31,642 nucleotides of DNA from an uncultured Oscillospiraceae bacterium. Lineage in GTDB: Bacteria > Bacillota > Clostridia > Oscillospirales > Ruminococcaceae. Location: positions 1 to 31,642 of the forward strand of contig CAJUMS010000002.1 in NCBI GenBank assembly GCA_910587465.1. The letters run 5' to 3'. The notes beneath the pieces were generated by a model that had not been told where the DNA came from, did not search any database, and saw nothing but the letters and a program-made list of their open reading frames with translations. This document shows positions 30,216 through 31,642 of this stretch, piece by piece. The position numbers and the translations under genes are program-made. How positions within the stretch are numbered: the stretch's first letter is position 1; the number at the start of each line of letters is the position of its first letter.

Positions 30216-31301
30216 TCAGAACTTGGTCGGATTTGCGGCGAGGTACTTTTTGACCATAAGCGCAATCTTGAAGATGATCGCATGATCGAATTCACGCAGA
30301 TCGAGACCCGTCAGCTTCTTGATCTTATCCAGACGGTAAACCAGCGTATTTCTGTGAACAAACAGCTTTCTGGACGTTTCGGAAACGTTCAGGCTGTTTT
30401 CGAAAAACTTCTGGATAGTGAACAGCGTTTCGTGATCCAGACTCTCGATCGAATTCTTCTTGAATACTTCCTTGAGAAACGTATCGCAAAGCGTAGTCGG
30501 CAGGTGGTATATAAGTCTCGCGATACCAAGATTGTCGTAAGATACGATATTCTTGTCGGTATCAAAAACCTTTCCGACTTCCAGAGCAGTCTGCGCCTCC
30601 TTGAACGAGCGCGCAAGCTCTTTGACGCCGAGCACAGGCGTACCGATGCCGACGTTCACCTTGGTGAAGAACTCGCTCGACAGCGTGTCCGAAATGCTGC
30701 GTGCCAGCTTCTCGAGATCCTTGACGTCGATATTGTTCTTGACCTCCTTGACAAGCACGATATCCGTCTCCGTGATATTGAAAACGAAGTCCTTGTTCTT
30801 GTCCGGAAACAAATTCTGAATAACGTCATACGCAGAAACGTCGTTTGACGCTATTACGCTTATCAGAAACACCACGCGGCTGATGTCTCCGTTAAAGTGC
30901 AGCTCGCGCGCCTTAAGGCTGATATCACCCGGCAGAACGTTGTCGAGAATAATATTCTTGACAAAGTTGTTCCTGTCGTACTTTTCGTCATAATATTGCT
31001 TAATACTGGAAAGAGAAATAGCGATAATGCCCGCGTACTTCGAAGCAGACTCGTCGGTACCCTCCACAAACACCGCGTAATCGGGCTTGATATGAACACC
31101 AAACGGCTTATAGGTATATCCGTCGCGGATAAACACCTCGTGCGAATCCCCCAGCTCAATGGAGAAGAAGTCGTTTCCCCCGCCCACTCTGGTAAGATCG
31201 CTGCACGCGACGATGGTTCCGTTTTCGTCAATAACGCCGATAACTCTGTTGACTGTGTCCTTCATCTGATGGACGATTCCCTGAAATAGCCTGTTTGACA
31301 T
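30216..31301 (-). CDS. CdaR/PucR-family transcriptional regulator
   Basis: This 361-residue cytoplasmic DNA-binding protein has an N-terminal ligand domain (about 1-130, sugar-diacid-recognition type, starting with RLFQGIVHQMKDTVNRVIGVIDENG), a GGDEF-like/central PucR segment (about 135-280), and a C-terminal PucR helix-turn-helix (about 305-355), seen as SETSRKLFVHRNTLVYRLDKIKKLTGLDLREFDHAI shortened here to the key VHRNTLVYRLDKI. The family activates sugar-acid, purine or amino-acid pathways. None of these is encoded nearby, so the ligand is unknown. AGAGG lies upstream of the ATG. It diverges from metG. Confidence 0.88.
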   Translation of the reverse strand: MSNRLFQGIVHQMKDTVNRVIGVIDENGTIVACSDLTRVGGGNDFFSIELGDSHEVFIRDGYTYKPFGVHIKPDYAVFVEGTDESASKYAGIIAISLSSIKQYYDEKYDRNNFVKNIILDNVLPGDISLKARELHFNGDISRVVFLISVIASNDVSAYDVIQNLFPDKNKDFVFNITETDIVLVKEVKNNIDVKDLEKLARSISDTLSSEFFTKVNVGIGTPVLGVKELARSFKEAQTALEVGKVFDTDKNIVSYDNLGIARLIYHLPTTLCDTFLKEVFKKNSIESLDHETLFTIQKFFENSLNVSETSRKLFVHRNTLVYRLDKIKKLTGLDLREFDHAIIFKIALMVKKYLAANPTKF

Positions 31302-31415
31302 TTGTGTACCTCTTTCCGATTTTTTGCTATTCTCCTAATATCTGAAGGCGCGAACACTTCCCCTAAGTTTGTAAAAAATACACAGTCCGAGCCCCCGAAA
31401 TTTGTACCTATCTCT

Positions 31416-31444
31416 ATTGTACTAAAAAATGCAAAAAAAATCAA
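31416..31444 (-). promoter_or_regulatory. Promoter of the CdaR-type regulator
   Basis: Read on the minus strand: TTGATT (31444-31439), a 17-bp spacer and TACAAT (31421-31416). Predicted start near 31409. Confidence 0.72.
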
Positions 31445-31492
31445 GTCTTTTTTATGTAATATGTAAAAATTTCTTGTTTTTTTTGACAATAC

Positions 31493-31521
31493 TTGAAAAA
31501 TGCGTGAAAATGTACTATAAT
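31493..31521 (+). promoter_or_regulatory. Promoter of metG
   Basis: TTGAAA (31493-31498), a 17-bp spacer and TATAAT (31516-31521). An alternative TTGACA lies 10 bp further upstream, at a distance too large for this -10. Confidence 0.8.
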
Positions 31522-31595
31522 ATAATTATATAAGTATGCGCTTTTTAGGGCAATATTTACAAATTTCACAAAAGTTGGAAAAGGGGAAGATACCG

Positions 31596-31642
31596 ATGAA
31601 CCAAAAAGGAAAATACTATATAACCACTCCTATATACTATCC
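31596..31642 (+). CDS. metG: Methionyl-tRNA synthetase, N-terminal fragment
   Basis: The window ends after 15 codons and two bases. The visible start MNQKGKYYITTPIYY matches the very conserved beginning of MetRS (KYYITTPIYYPN), a class I synthetase that charges tRNA-Met. GGGGAAG lies upstream of the ATG. It is on the plus strand with its own promoter, diverging from the CdaR-type regulator. The rest of the gene is outside the window. Confidence 0.85.
   Translation, partial: MNQKGKYYITTPIYY

Larger units (their letters stand above)
31302..31595. other. Divergent regulator/metG promoter region
   Basis: This gap of 294 bp is strongly AT-rich in its middle and holds two back-to-back promoters, listed separately, only about 50 bp apart. 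The regulator's leader is about 110 nt and the metG leader about 68 nt; neither shows a T-box or riboswitch that I recognise. No gene is seen. Confidence 0.6.

Noticed and set aside
31302..31595. T-box leader before metG
   Set aside because: The predicted leader is only about 68 nt and shows neither the T-box sequence nor a terminator/antiterminator pair.
1..31642. CRISPR array, tRNA, rRNA, prophage or transposase genes
   Set aside because: I saw no regularly spaced direct repeats, no cloverleaf with a T-loop, no rRNA-like segment, and no integrase or transposase motif.

Overview
The window looks like the chromosome of a Gram-positive, low-to-moderate-GC clostridium. I would place it in Clostridia, near Oscillospirales/Ruminococcaceae, but that placement is inference. 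The grounds are: sigma-A type promoters with 16-17 bp spacers, strong AGGAGG ribosome binding sites, a perfect CIRCE operator, an ftsE-ftsX-carboxyl-terminal-protease block as in Bacillota, and a type IV pilus (T4P) locus with no secretin (PilQ) or PilP, as expected in a monoderm. No rRNA, tRNA, CRISPR array, transposase or prophage gene was seen.

1-14380: a complete T4P assembly locus in four transcription blocks. (a) A stand-alone major-pilin-like gene (200-718, minus) has its own promoter, a leader of about 245 nt rich in hairpins, and a strong hairpin after its stop. (b) pilB-pilT and a second pilin (4596-1150, minus) encode the extension ATPase, the retraction ATPase and a pilin. (c) pilD (4730-5773, plus) encodes the prepilin peptidase and diverges from pilB. 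(d) A six-gene operon (14248-5842, minus) encodes PilC, a PilM-PilN fusion, PilO, an 806-residue PilX/PilK-like tip protein, and two minor prepilins. Together these supply subunits (four class III prepilins plus the PilX-like protein), the peptidase, the inner-membrane platform and both motors.

14380-17170: a regulatory region between divergent promoters carries a perfect 20-bp palindrome. It is followed by a 19-codon leader ORF whose stop overlaps the start of glgP (glycogen/maltodextrin phosphorylase).

17185-23020 (all minus): htpG under a perfect CIRCE operator; a secreted/membrane hypothetical pair with a consensus promoter; tag (3-methyladenine DNA glycosylase I); a degenerate M23-like protein overlapping functionally with a secreted hypothetical (abutting genes); and a four-helix membrane protein. 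23087-23243 is a nested inverted-repeat element. 23276-23719 (plus) is a small helical protein. 23813-24607 (minus) is a membrane-anchored hypothetical.

24620-30045 (minus): a candidate structured RNA with 6S-like topology directly after lysS; greA-lysS; an S41 protease; a 137-bp inverted-repeat element; and ftsE-ftsX. 30216-31642: a CdaR/PucR-type regulator and, diverging from it, the first 15 codons of metG.

The most interesting items are the T4P locus details (an insertion of about 100 residues in PilD, the large cysteine/histidine-rich tip protein, and matching 5'-terminal hairpins on two pil transcripts), the glgP leader peptide plus palindrome, and the structured element between lysS and its neighbour. 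All comparisons with known families are from memory and by eye; no search was run.
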